Counted from the stretch's first letter, positions 51,266 to 60,748 are shown. The stretch is DNA of 64,000 nucleotides from Hydrogenophaga sp040372165 (GCF_040372165.1 NZ_BAABWG010000003.1:434001-498000), one strand, 5' to 3'. Notes: generated by a model from the sequence alone, not told the origin. Program-made: numbers and translations.

Positions 51266-51425
51266 GACCAGGCGCACAGGCTATCCCCATGGTTGTGGCT
51301 TTGTGCCGCCTTCTCCGCTTGAGGTGATGGTGAAAAACCTTGGGCGTGCCAAGGTGTGATTCCGGCGGCGACAATGGTGGCCTGTGGGCGCAAGAGCCCG
51401 GAATCAGTCAGCAGAAGCCAGAGCC

Positions 51426-51863
51426 ATGTCGTCGCGAGTCAGAGTGTTTGTCTACGGAACCCTCAAGCAAGGGTTTCCGAATTTTGGCGTCAATGCCGGA
51501 GAGCGCATGGGTGATGAGTTCATCACCTGTGAAGCGTTGCCCTTGTACGTGGTGAGTTTGCCCACCGAAAACCGCGCGCCCTGGCTGATGAACCTGCCGG
51601 GCGAGGGCATGCGTGTTCGCGGGCAAGTTTACGAAGTCGACGCCGCAGCCCTGGACGCGATGGACACGCTCGAGCTGGTAGGCCACCCGAACGGTTATGT
51701 GCGCAGCGAGGTGGAACTGGTGGCGCATGAGGGTGGTGACGAGCGTTTCACGGCGTACGTTTACCTGAAACCACCGGAGCAGCTTGTTCGCTGTCTCACC
51801 CGTGAAGGGCCTTTCGAGGCCTATACAGAAGCCTTGGCAGTAGGCTACTGGCTCAATGAGTGA
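51426..51863 (+). CDS. Gamma-glutamylcyclotransferase (AIG2-like)
   Basis: A 145-aa AIG2-like gamma-glutamylcyclotransferase domain protein, releasing 5-oxoproline from gamma-glutamyl compounds. The start at 51426 (MSSRVRVFVYGTLKQGF) matches the family; the longer frame upstream does not. The substrate loop is VYGTLKQGFPNF and the probable catalytic Glu is in TLELVGHPNGYVRSEV. It is the last ordinary gene before the unusual three-gene cluster. Confidence 0.88.
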   Translation: MSSRVRVFVYGTLKQGFPNFGVNAGERMGDEFITCEALPLYVVSLPTENRAPWLMNLPGEGMRVRGQVYEVDAAALDAMDTLELVGHPNGYVRSEVELVAHEGGDERFTAYVYLKPPEQLVRCLTREGPFEAYTEALAVGYWLNE

Positions 51864-52068
51864 ATGAGTCGCCTTTGCAGGGTTTGACGTGAATGTGACC
51901 ACTCACGCAAACACATGTGGCTGTGGCGGGTAATCAATTTTGGGTTTGCAGTGCGTTCATGCGCTGCTACAACCAGGGCATTCTGTAGTACCAGCTAGTA
52001 CCGGTCTGACACGTCTTCTGTTGCCTTGACCAAGGTTCTGGCGTCACTTGAAAGAAAGCCTGCGCCCC

Positions 52069-55000
52069 ATGGCCGAGAAGACTCCTACGCCCATTCGCAC
52101 CGAGCTGTTCAGCTTTGCCACCTTCAAAAGTCCTCAACTGATCGATGTCGAGCGTAAACGTGTGTTCTTCGTCGTGCACCCTGATCCGTCCAAGAGCCAC
52201 TTCATCAAGGGGCTGGATGAACAGGATCTGCCAGTGGCGAGACAGATCTTGCGCCAGCGCCAGAAAGACTTCAAGGCCTTGCGCCGCCGAGACGACGTGG
52301 CGCATCTGAACTTCGCGATGTACCAGTTTTCCCAGCGCCTCTACGAGGAGCGAACGCGGGACTGGACGGTGGCAGAGCTCAACGCCATCCGTGGCAAGCT
52401 GGAACCCCTGCCCATGGGCGCGCTGGTGACCCTGTGGGACAACCTGTTCCGGGAAGCGCTTGGCGGAAAGAACGCACCCTTGAGGCAAGCCTGCATCCAG
52501 ATGCTGGTGGCGGATCATTTTGTCCGGGTGTTCAGCTCCGAGGCGTTTGAGTCTCGTGCACTGGAACTGATCAAGGCGCCGAAAGGCCCGGACGAAACCA
52601 GTGACGATGCGCGTATCAGCACCTTTGCCAAGCGCGTCGCTCGCGCCAAAGTGGTCATGCCGCGCGCCTTCTCCATGGGGGCGATGCGAAAAGCCGATGA
52701 AGGAGAAGGTGGCAAGCAAGGCCAGCAGAAGAAAGGTGGCAGGGACATCAGCCAATATGAAGTTGAACGTGAGACCACACGTCGCCGTCGCCCGGACCCC
52801 GCAGCCATCGACCAGCTGCACCAGGACCACACCGCCGGTGTGACCGGCGAACGCATCAAGTCCTTGCAACGCACCAAGAAAGAACTCCAGGCGGTGAGCC
52901 GATCGGACGAAGTCACGCGCAGCGACGTCTCCAGTTTTGCCCGGTTGGAGGAAAAGGCGCCCGGCACCTTCTCCGCCACCACGCGGAAGCTGATCGCGCA
53001 CCGAAAGGCCAGGGGTGTGAACCTGGGGCGTGTCCAGAACATGCTGGACCAGCGCATTGCCAAAGAGGAGCGTCGAAAGGCTCTGGCGGAGCAGCGGCAA
53101 CGCCCTGGCGTTGGCGCATCGGCGCGCTCGCCTGTGGCTGTCGACACGTTCATCGTGACGCATGAGCTGGCAGTGGACGACGAGTCGCGCGACATGCACC
53201 TGACCTTGCAACTGGCAGACGAGGATGCGTTTGTCCGTAAAGCGGCGATCACGCTCACGACGGGCGACGGACAGGTCTACCAATCGTCAGAAGTGGAAGA
53301 GTTGCCGACCTTGCAGCGGCGCCAAGTCTCGGTGGACCTTTTCCCGGGGCAGGTGATCGACTTTGGCAGAGCGCGCAGCTATCAGATCGAAGGCACGCTC
53401 GAACTCGATGACGGTACCGAGCTGGAGTTATCGGCGGAGACGACACTGGCCAAAGACCGCGTGGGCGGCGTGGCGCTGCGCAAGGTGATGCCCGGTGGCA
53501 GGGACGTGCTGCCGGATCACGACATCCAGGTGTTTGACAAAGATCCGCAAACGGACGCGAAGGGCAGGCTCTTCGGCGTGAACAATGTGGGCGTGGCGGT
53601 GTTTCACAAAGTGGAGCAGGAAGTCTGCTGCTATGTGCCGGGCGAAGTCTCGCACATCGAGAACATCCTGGCGCGCGAGTACAAGGAGCGCCAGACGCGC
53701 AGCCTGACCAGCACGGAAACCACCACGGAAGACACGACCGCCTGGGAAGCCGAAAACCAGCGCGACACCAGCACAGCCATGCGCAACGAGCTTCAATCGG
53801 AAGTGGCCGCCGTGCTGAACCGCGAGACCAACGTGGGCACCAATGCCAGCACTGGCGTCACGGGATCGGTGGCGGGCCAGGAGTTTCGGGCCGATGCGGC
53901 ATTCGATTTCGGCTACTCCAACGGCAGCACGGCGTCGAATACCGATGCACGGACATATGCGGAAGACGTGACGCGGGCCGCCACCGAACGTGTGCTGCAG
54001 AAGACCACTGTCAAGCGCACGTCCAAGATGCTCTCCGAATTCGAGGAGACCAACCGGCACGGCTTTGACAACCGTGAAGGTACCGAACATGTCACAGGTG
54101 TCTACCGTTGGCTTGACATCATCTACCGCAACCGGCTGATCAACTACGGCAAGCACCTGATGGTGGAGTTCCTGATCCCGGAGCCTGCCGTGTTCTACCT
54201 GAAGGCCCTGAACCGGGCCAACAAACCCACGGACGAAGGGCCGATAGACGAGACAAGCAAACCGCAACCACCGAAGACACTTGAAGCACAAGGCATCTAC
54301 TCCTCCGCCGATATCCTTCGAGAGGAGAACCCGGAAGACAGCAAAACAGAGGGAAAGGACTACCGGACCTTGGAGGAGCAGTTCGACGCCGTGTTGGAAG
54401 ACCCACCGTTTGCCGACTCGGAACTGAGCAGCGTGGACTTTGCTGCACCATCATTGCCCAACGGGAAGCCAGACGACAGTGGCAAACTGAAGTCGAAGAC
54501 ATTCTCCATTCAGGTGCCGCACGGCTTCCGTTTGAGCATAGCAGATCTGACCGTGAAGTTCCTGTATCACTACACGGGGTCAGAGCACAAGACCTTCATG
54601 CGGGCGAGCATGGGTGGCCGAGTCAAGCTGAGAGATAAGAACACCAAAGCATCGGTCGGCGGTCAGGGCCACCCCCTTCAGAAGACAGACTCTGACAACA
54701 GAGCTGACTGGGAATGGACCGACATGAACATGACCTGGGTGTACTCGGGACAACTCGAAGGGGAGGTGAAGCTCAAAGTCGAGATGAAGAATGTCCATGA
54801 CTACAACATCTCGGGTGACCTGACGTTCGAAATGTTGGAAGCGGAATTCGTAGGTTGGCAAGAACGTTGCTACAGCACCTTGCGCACCGCCTACCAGCGC
54901 CAGCTTGAAAACTACGAGCGCGAGTTGGCTGCGTGGGAAGCCGCGCGGGCCCAGGAGGCCGCTGCTGCGGCCAATGAGGAAGAAGAGATTCAATACGGTG

Positions 55001-55647
55001 CCAGCCCGGCGCAGAACCGCCTGACGGAGCAGCAGGAGCTCAAGCGCATTGCCATCGACATGCTTACCCGGCCCTTCGGCATCGACTTCGGCGTGGATTT
55101 TGTGAAGCCCGGTCCATGCAAGGTGCCGATTGTTGATCAAAGCAAGGAATGGGAGGAGTACGCCTCACACGTCAAGTTCTTCGAGCAAGCCTTTCTCTGG
55201 CCTACCATGGCCTACCTGTTCTACCCATACTACTGGGGCGATCGGTGCGACTGGGAAGAGAAGATGCTGCTGGATGTGCCGTCCGACCCGCTGTTCGTGA
55301 AGTTCCTGCAAAGCGGCATGGCGCGTGTGGTGGTGCCGGTGCGGCGCGGCTTTGAAGACGCGGTGACCTACTTCCTGAACACGGGCGAGATCTGGAACGG
55401 TGGCGATCTGGTGCTCGATACCGATGACGACCTGTACCTGTCTGTGGCCGATGAGCTGCAAGAAACCAAGGGCATGGTCGAAGACGAATGGCCGACCCGA
55501 TTGCCGACCACGCTGACCATTGTGCAGGGTGACTCGGTCTACTTGCGCGACGAAGGCCTGCCGTGTTGTGAACGCATCGGTGACAAAGACGTTCAGACGC
55601 TGCTCGAAGGCTCGCAGAACATTCTGGAACGCGACAAGAGCGCCTGA
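52069..55647 (+). CDS. Large protein of unknown function, first gene of three-gene cluster
   Basis: An 1192-aa soluble protein with no signal peptide, TM helix or family I recognise. The ATG at 52069 is used; a TTG at 52048 would add 7 residues, and neither has a strong binding site. Layout: a helical N-terminal region with Lys/Arg-rich stretches (1-350), a beta-rich Ig-like region (about 355-470), a compact segment with paired Cys (EVCCYVPGEVSHIENIL, 518-534), then a Ser/Thr/Asn-rich stretch (545-630) whose residues 605-617 alternate hydrophobic and polar as in an amphipathic beta strand. A helix, a beta-sandwich-like domain (about 805-930), a Glu-rich coiled coil (940-995) and a C-terminal domain with DPLFVKFLQSG and ARVVVPVRRGFED follow. 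Five bases separate it from the next gene. Confidence 0.75.
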   Translation: MAEKTPTPIRTELFSFATFKSPQLIDVERKRVFFVVHPDPSKSHFIKGLDEQDLPVARQILRQRQKDFKALRRRDDVAHLNFAMYQFSQRLYEERTRDWTVAELNAIRGKLEPLPMGALVTLWDNLFREALGGKNAPLRQACIQMLVADHFVRVFSSEAFESRALELIKAPKGPDETSDDARISTFAKRVARAKVVMPRAFSMGAMRKADEGEGGKQGQQKKGGRDISQYEVERETTRRRRPDPAAIDQLHQDHTAGVTGERIKSLQRTKKELQAVSRSDEVTRSDVSSFARLEEKAPGTFSATTRKLIAHRKARGVNLGRVQNMLDQRIAKEERRKALAEQRQRPGVGASARSPVAVDTFIVTHELAVDDESRDMHLTLQLADEDAFVRKAAITLTTGDGQVYQSSEVEELPTLQRRQVSVDLFPGQVIDFGRARSYQIEGTLELDDGTELELSAETTLAKDRVGGVALRKVMPGGRDVLPDHDIQVFDKDPQTDAKGRLFGVNNVGVAVFHKVEQEVCCYVPGEVSHIENILAREYKERQTRSLTSTETTTEDTTAWEAENQRDTSTAMRNELQSEVAAVLNRETNVGTNASTGVTGSVAGQEFRADAAFDFGYSNGSTASNTDARTYAEDVTRAATERVLQKTTVKRTSKMLSEFEETNRHGFDNREGTEHVTGVYRWLDIIYRNRLINYGKHLMVEFLIPEPAVFYLKALNRANKPTDEGPIDETSKPQPPKTLEAQGIYSSADILREENPEDSKTEGKDYRTLEEQFDAVLEDPPFADSELSSVDFAAPSLPNGKPDDSGKLKSKTFSIQVPHGFRLSIADLTVKFLYHYTGSEHKTFMRASMGGRVKLRDKNTKASVGGQGHPLQKTDSDNRADWEWTDMNMTWVYSGQLEGEVKLKVEMKNVHDYNISGDLTFEMLEAEFVGWQERCYSTLRTAYQRQLENYERELAAWEAARAQEAAAAANEEEEIQYGASPAQNRLTEQQELKRIAIDMLTRPFGIDFGVDFVKPGPCKVPIVDQSKEWEEYASHVKFFEQAFLWPTMAYLFYPYYWGDRCDWEEKMLLDVPSDPLFVKFLQSGMARVVVPVRRGFEDAVTYFLNTGEIWNGGDLVLDTDDDLYLSVADELQETKGMVEDEWPTRLPTTLTIVQGDSVYLRDEGLPCCERIGDKDVQTLLEGSQNILERDKSA

Positions 55648-55652
55648 GGCAC

Positions 55653-57704
55653 ATGTTTCGTGATGCGCCGTTTCCGGCGCCGACCATCCAAAGCCCTTTG
55701 GCGCCCCGCGCCGGTTCCAAAGAAGGCGGCAGTCCGTTTGGCCTGGCGTTGTCAAGCCCGTTCGGCGCCAGTGGGCACGACATCTTCGATGCGCTGAACC
55801 AGGTGGGGCTGGCAGAGCACACGCGGCGCCATGGCATGCAGTTTCTGGCCCTGGACAAGCACGTGCAGCGCAGTCAGGCCCGGCTGTTGGGCATGCTCGC
55901 CAGCGTGGTCCTCCCCGGCGGACAGTATGCGGAGAATACCACTGGCGCATGGGTGGTACTCACGTCCGACGCTGATCTGGCCGAAGCGCTGCATGCGCAG
56001 TGCAAGCCACTTCCTTCCGAATGCTGTGTGTTTGTCGATTGCTCACAGGGAGAAGGTCAGGAGCGCTGCCATTTCAGCATAGGCACCGATTTGCGCCGGC
56101 TGGTGAGCGGCAGCGTGCTGTCCAACGCCACTTCGGCGCCGCTGAACGAAGGCTTCGCTCCGGTTCGAAAGAACGTGGCTCAACGCATCCTGTTCCAGAT
56201 CAAGAGCGAAGGCAGTGCCACCGTCGAAAGCGAAACCGAGACAGCAGGTTTGTTTTCACTGGCCAGTGTGCAGCAAACGGTGTTCCGCGCACTGGACGAC
56301 TGCCGGCGCATGTTGCCATCGGCGGCCGACTTGCGCAGCTACGAAACGCAATGGTTCGGCAAACTGCAGTCGGCGATGGAAGCGGCAGCCCGCAGCATTC
56401 TCGATGCCGGTGAGCAGCAACGCTTGGCCGACGACGATGGCAGCCTCTCTCGCGATGGCTTGCTGGACTTCAACGCACAGGCGTTTGATGTGGGTGCGTA
56501 TGCCAGCGAGCTGTCCAGCGGCCTGCTTGGCAAGATCGACAAAGCCTTCAAGCTTTTGCCCGACGTGGGTTGGGTATTCGAGCATTTCATGGCCAAGCTG
56601 GCCCAATGGTATGCCAGCAGCGACCTGATCGCGCTCATGAAAGCCAATCAGATCTTCAAGCAGGAGGTGGCTGCGACGGTGTTGTCCAAGGACACTTTGG
56701 CGGATGTGTTCGGCAGCACCTACGCCACGTTCAACTGTAATCAACAGCAAATCGGTGACCTGGCCGTGGGCGGTGCGGTAGTGGGCGGTACGGCGTTCGT
56801 GGTGGGCACGGTCTACGGCATCATCTACGACATCGTCAGCACTTTTGTGATGATCATCAAGTACAGCTTTGCTGGCATCAAGTGGGTGTTCAAGCAAGGC
56901 TTGAATGCGGCATCCAGCGCGATGGCACCTCAGGACATGGCGCCGGTCAGCGATGAAACAGTGCAGTCCTGGTTCCCGAGCTTCGATCTCAAGACCTTCT
57001 TCCAGCAAGACCTGCCGGAGATGTGCAAGCTGCTGGTGGACCTGGCGCGCAAGGTCATTGACGATTTCAAACTGCACGCTGCCGAGTATGGACAACTGGT
57101 GGGGCAATACATGGGCAAGGCGATGGGTGGTGCGCTACAGGGCACGCTCAAGCTCATGTTCGATGCCTACGACGCCAGTGCCAGTTTGCTCGAACGCGTG
57201 TGGTACGTCATCAAACAATGGTTTCGCATTGGTTCGGTGCTGGGGCCTTTGGTGGTCGACATCATCCTCATGTTCTGTACAGCCGGTACGGGCACGGTGC
57301 TTTCGGCGGCGGCCAAGTTGTCCAAGGTGGAAAAGCTGGGTGACGCGATGCGGTTTCTCAAGCTCTCGCGCAAGGCGGTCGAATCGCTGGGCGTATACAA
57401 GCGCATGGCCACAATGATTCCGCAACGCCTGGTCAAATTGGTGCAGACGGTCATTCAGAAAGTGTGGAATGCGGTCGGTGCGGTGAAAGACCAGGTGAGC
57501 GACGCCTTGCGTCTGGCGTTTGGTTCAAAGGTGGATGCGCCGGATGGGGACGACGTTCGCTGGTTGCTCGAACTGGTGGACGTCTGGTATCAGCGCTGCT
57601 CCACGCTCAACTTCTTCATCGCCGTCATTTTGTTGATCACGGGCGGGAGCACTGTAGACCAGAAAGGGCAGGTCGTGCAACAGCCTTTGCCCTCGTCGCC
57701 ATGA
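55653..57704 (+). CDS. Protein with hydrophobic segments, second gene of cluster
   Basis: A 683-aa protein of unknown family, 5 bp after the first gene. The N-terminal part is polar and Cys-containing (ECCVFVDCSQGEGQERCHF, 123-141). The middle contains a long Gly/Val-rich hydrophobic stretch (about 369-405: AVGGAVVGGTAFVVGTVYGI, then IYDIVSTFVMIIKYSF) and a second near 526-555 (GSVLGPLVVDIILMFCTAGT), plus a short one near 652-663. This looks like a helical hairpin able to insert in a membrane, as in pore-forming or toxin-translocation domains. It could equally be a membrane-associated scaffold. The stop overlaps the start of the third gene. Confidence 0.72.
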   Translation: MFRDAPFPAPTIQSPLAPRAGSKEGGSPFGLALSSPFGASGHDIFDALNQVGLAEHTRRHGMQFLALDKHVQRSQARLLGMLASVVLPGGQYAENTTGAWVVLTSDADLAEALHAQCKPLPSECCVFVDCSQGEGQERCHFSIGTDLRRLVSGSVLSNATSAPLNEGFAPVRKNVAQRILFQIKSEGSATVESETETAGLFSLASVQQTVFRALDDCRRMLPSAADLRSYETQWFGKLQSAMEAAARSILDAGEQQRLADDDGSLSRDGLLDFNAQAFDVGAYASELSSGLLGKIDKAFKLLPDVGWVFEHFMAKLAQWYASSDLIALMKANQIFKQEVAATVLSKDTLADVFGSTYATFNCNQQQIGDLAVGGAVVGGTAFVVGTVYGIIYDIVSTFVMIIKYSFAGIKWVFKQGLNAASSAMAPQDMAPVSDETVQSWFPSFDLKTFFQQDLPEMCKLLVDLARKVIDDFKLHAAEYGQLVGQYMGKAMGGALQGTLKLMFDAYDASASLLERVWYVIKQWFRIGSVLGPLVVDIILMFCTAGTGTVLSAAAKLSKVEKLGDAMRFLKLSRKAVESLGVYKRMATMIPQRLVKLVQTVIQKVWNAVGAVKDQVSDALRLAFGSKVDAPDGDDVRWLLELVDVWYQRCSTLNFFIAVILLITGGSTVDQKGQVVQQPLPSSP

Positions 57705-58855
57705 ACCCGCTTGTCACTCAAGCCTTCGCTGACATCCGGCGCGGCTTCATGCTGCTGCTGCGAAATGCCAACGATGCAGCGGAACTGGTGCCGCAACTCA
57801 GTCAGATCGAGTTCATGCTCACGCATCACTTCAAGCGCCTGGGCCTGGATGTGGATCGTCTTGCCGCGTTTACTGCGATCATGACACGCAGAGGCTATCA
57901 GCGTGAGAACGCGGAGCTGGTGGCGGTCTTCATCAAAGACATGGTGATGTTCAAGGACGTGGCGTTTCGGCAATGGCAGAACAACGGCTACATCAAGACG
58001 GCTTCGGGCCTGGAGGTGGGTACCTTCTACCAAGGCTCCCTCAAGGAGATCATGCAAAACATCGCCACTGGCTTGAAGCAGCAGAAGGCAGTGGTGTTCA
58101 GGCGCTACGCGCACAACAACCACTTGTTGGCGCAGATTGTTCGCAGCCCTGAGAAGTTTGTGCCGAAGGTGATGCTGGATCTGCCGGTGACCGAGCCGAT
58201 CAAGAAGGTTCGCGTGCTCATGGAAGAGGGCAGTACCAGCACCACCAGCATCACCGATGCGACGATCAACGTGTTTGTTCACCTGGGCATACGTACCGGC
58301 GGTGAGGTCAGGGCGCTGGGAACAGGGCCGTGGATACTGCCCGTCACCATAGACAGCAAAGTGGTGAAATTCGCCAAGAAAGCTGTTGATGAAGCTGCAG
58401 ACGGTGCTGACGACATTCCAATTCAGCCCATTCGGCAGCCCTTGCGAGGCTACAAGACCCGCATGCAACAGTTCCAGGAGTTCGTGGCCGACCGGTTTTT
58501 GACCATGGGCAACATCCTGGCCGAAATCAATGCCATGCGCCCGCCGGTGTCTGCCGCGGAGAAGCGCGAGTTTCTGGAGCAGCTCATACCGGCCATGTTC
58601 AATCACCAGGTCTTTACCACCAAGGACTTTGTGGATCATGGAGGCTCGATTCAAGCCTATTACGCCAAGCACCTCAAGCATCTTATCGACGACTTTGGTG
58701 CGGTTCAGTACGAAGCGCACAAGAACATGCGCGACAGCGACTACGACTTGTGCATTGAGATTCTGTCGAGACACATTGACAAGCACTTTGGAGGCGGGGA
58801 GTTCATCAACCGTCACTCCGACATGAATTACTGGAGTGGTTTTTCAGAACCTTGA
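57701..58855 (+). CDS. Helical protein of unknown function, third gene of cluster
   Basis: A 384-aa soluble, largely helical protein. The ATG at 57701 overlaps the TGA of the second gene (ATGA), so it is translationally coupled. Visible blocks are FADIRRGFMLLLRNANDAAE, a middle beta-looking part (TSTTSITDATINVFVHLGIR) and a His-rich C terminus (EILSRHIDKHFGGGEFINRH). No signal peptide, TM helix or catalytic motif is recognised. It ends the cluster; the next gene is an unrelated methyltransferase. Its strict coupling implies that it acts with the two preceding proteins. Confidence 0.72.
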   Translation: MNPLVTQAFADIRRGFMLLLRNANDAAELVPQLSQIEFMLTHHFKRLGLDVDRLAAFTAIMTRRGYQRENAELVAVFIKDMVMFKDVAFRQWQNNGYIKTASGLEVGTFYQGSLKEIMQNIATGLKQQKAVVFRRYAHNNHLLAQIVRSPEKFVPKVMLDLPVTEPIKKVRVLMEEGSTSTTSITDATINVFVHLGIRTGGEVRALGTGPWILPVTIDSKVVKFAKKAVDEAADGADDIPIQPIRQPLRGYKTRMQQFQEFVADRFLTMGNILAEINAMRPPVSAAEKREFLEQLIPAMFNHQVFTTKDFVDHGGSIQAYYAKHLKHLIDDFGAVQYEAHKNMRDSDYDLCIEILSRHIDKHFGGGEFINRHSDMNYWSGFSEP

Positions 58856-58898
58856 AAAGCCCATGCCAATAGCGCCGTCCGCCGATATGATTGGTGCC

Positions 58899-59363
58899 AT
58901 GGCGAGCTCCCTTGATACCCGCATCCCTCCCCTGCTGCTGACCTTGCTGGTGGGCATGCTGATGGCCACCTGTGCATGGGCCTTTCCGTCCGCCGGATTC
59001 CACTTGCCAGCGCGCTGGTGGATCGGCATGGCGGTGGGGCTGGCAGGCGCCGGCGTCATGGTGGCTGCCGCCCTGCGCTTTCGGCGCCAGGGCACCACGC
59101 TGGACCCGCGTGACCCTGGCAAATCGCAGCTCATCGTGAGTGACGGCGTGTTCGCCTTCACGCGCAACCCCATGTATCTGGGCATGGCGCTCATCCTGCT
59201 GGGCTGGGCATTGGCTTTGTCGAGCGTGGTCGCGTTGGTGTGGGTGCCGCTGTTTGTGCTGTACATCGACCGCTGGCAGATACAGCCGGAAGAACGGATG
59301 TTGTCCGAACGCTTTGGCCAGCCCTACCTGGACTACCTGAGCCGCGTGCGGCGCTGGCTGTGA
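58899..59363 (+). CDS. Isoprenylcysteine carboxyl-methyltransferase-family protein
   Basis: A 154-aa integral membrane methyltransferase of the ICMT/PEMT fold. The ATG at 58899 (MASSLDTRIPPLLLTLLVG) fits the family; earlier ATGs at 58863 and 58887 are possible and have no better binding site. Family marks are FRRQGTTLDPRDPGKSQLIV, GVFAFTRNPMYLGMALIL and the SAM-binding C terminus RWQIQPEERMLSERFG. Prokaryotic members act on small lipids or phenols rather than on prenylated proteins. Its stop overlaps the start of the next gene (GTGA). Confidence 0.9.
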   Translation: MASSLDTRIPPLLLTLLVGMLMATCAWAFPSAGFHLPARWWIGMAVGLAGAGVMVAAALRFRRQGTTLDPRDPGKSQLIVSDGVFAFTRNPMYLGMALILLGWALALSSVVALVWVPLFVLYIDRWQIQPEERMLSERFGQPYLDYLSRVRRWL

Positions 59364-59848
59364 ATCAGCCTGGCGCCGTCGTTCGCCTGTTGCCCATTGG
59401 CGAGGCGTCGCTGGCGGACATTGCGCGTTTGCACAACGACCCGCAGGTCAGAACCCACTTGCCTCTGGCGACCATGGCGTTTGACGAAGCCTTGGCGCTG
59501 GCGTGGCGAAATGAGAAGGCTCGACTGTGGAGCGAGCATGGCTACGGGCCGTGGGTGGTCGAGCTCAATGGTGCATTCGCTGGCTGGGGTGGCCCGCAGC
59601 CCGAGAACGGCGAGGCTGATCTGGCCTTGGTGTTGCTTCCCGAGGCATGGGGTCATGGACTAGCCATTTGCAAGGCGGTGCTCAAGCGCGCATTTGACGA
59701 GCTGAAGCTGCCATCGATGACTGCGCTTCTCCCGCCGAGCCGGGTGCGGCAGCGCGGCATGCAACGCATGGGCTTTGTGCCAGATGGCGAGTTTGTGATC
59801 GACGGGCAACGCTTTGTGCGTTACCGAATGTTTGCGCAGGCGGCGTGA
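59360..59848 (+). CDS. GNAT-family N-acetyltransferase
   Basis: A 162-aa GNAT acyltransferase. The GTG at 59360 overlaps the stop of the methyltransferase gene and gives the family length, so it is preferred to the longer frame. Motif A, with the acetyl-CoA pyrophosphate loop, is visible around ADLALVLLPEAWGHGLAICK and the C-terminal strand in RQRGMQRMGFVPDG. The RimJ-like layout suggests acetylation of an amine on a small molecule or protein N terminus. The substrate is unknown. Confidence 0.82.
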   Translation: MNQPGAVVRLLPIGEASLADIARLHNDPQVRTHLPLATMAFDEALALAWRNEKARLWSEHGYGPWVVELNGAFAGWGGPQPENGEADLALVLLPEAWGHGLAICKAVLKRAFDELKLPSMTALLPPSRVRQRGMQRMGFVPDGEFVIDGQRFVRYRMFAQAA

Positions 59849-59884
59849 CGGCTCATCGTCACAAGTTGTCGGCACAATGTTCGC

Positions 59885-60748
59885 ATGACCAGAGTCTTGT
59901 TGGCAGGTGCGACCGGGTATTTGGGCGGACATATCGCGCACGAGTTGCGTCGCCGTGGCTTGTGGGTGCGGGCGCTTGCGCGGCGACCCGAGGCGCTGGC
60001 GTCAGCGGGGGTGCCGGCAGATGACATTGTCAAGGCAGAGGTGACCGAACCGGCTTCCCTGGCCGGATGCTGCGACGGCATCGATGTGGTGATCACCACC
60101 GTGGGCATCACGCGGCAAAAGGATGGCTTGAGCTATATGGACGTGGACTATCAGGCCAACATGAACCTGCTGGCTGAAGCGCAACGTGCAGGCGTCAGAC
60201 GTTTCGTCTACGTGTCTGTGCTGCAGGGTGAGCAGATGCGTGATCTGAAGATTTGCGACGCCAAGGAACGCTTTGTGGACGATTTGCGTGCTTCGGGTAT
60301 GAATGCTTGCGTGATCCGGCCCAACGGGTTTTTCTCCGACATGGGCGAGATACTCGGCATGGCGCGCCAAGGGCGAGTCTGGCTGTTTGGCGACGGGCAA
60401 TTGCGCAGCAACCCGATCGATGGCGCAGACCTGGCCGTGGTGTGCGCCGATGCGCTGACCAGCGATGACACCGAGGTGCTCGCGGGCGGGCCGCAGGTGA
60501 TGACGCAGAACCAGATTGCGCAGGCTGCGTTTGATGTGCTGGGTCAGCGGGCGCGCATCACTCACCTGCCCGATGGCGTGCGTCGGTTGGTGCTGTGGGC
60601 AGTGCGGACGTTTGCGCCAGGCACCGTGTCGGGGCCGATCGAGTTCTTTTTGACCGTGATGGCGCGGGAAATGGTGGCGCCGTTATACGGTAGGCGTACC
60701 TTGCGCTCGCATTTCGAAGCGCTCAAACGCGATTCCAGCGCCAACTGA
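59885..60748 (+). CDS. NAD(P)-binding atypical SDR (NmrA-like)
   Basis: A 287-aa atypical short-chain dehydrogenase. The cofactor motif is GATGYLGGHIAHELRRRG (residues 8-25). A YV(S) active-site region (RRFVYVSVLQGEQMRD) has no YxxxK, so it is probably not an active classical SDR. The C terminus includes NPIDGADLAVV. Proteins of this kind act as epimerase-like enzymes or redox sensors. It lies 36 bp after the GNAT gene in the same direction. Confidence 0.85.
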   Translation: MTRVLLAGATGYLGGHIAHELRRRGLWVRALARRPEALASAGVPADDIVKAEVTEPASLAGCCDGIDVVITTVGITRQKDGLSYMDVDYQANMNLLAEAQRAGVRRFVYVSVLQGEQMRDLKICDAKERFVDDLRASGMNACVIRPNGFFSDMGEILGMARQGRVWLFGDGQLRSNPIDGADLAVVCADALTSDDTEVLAGGPQVMTQNQIAQAAFDVLGQRARITHLPDGVRRLVLWAVRTFAPGTVSGPIEFFLTVMAREMVAPLYGRRTLRSHFEALKRDSSAN

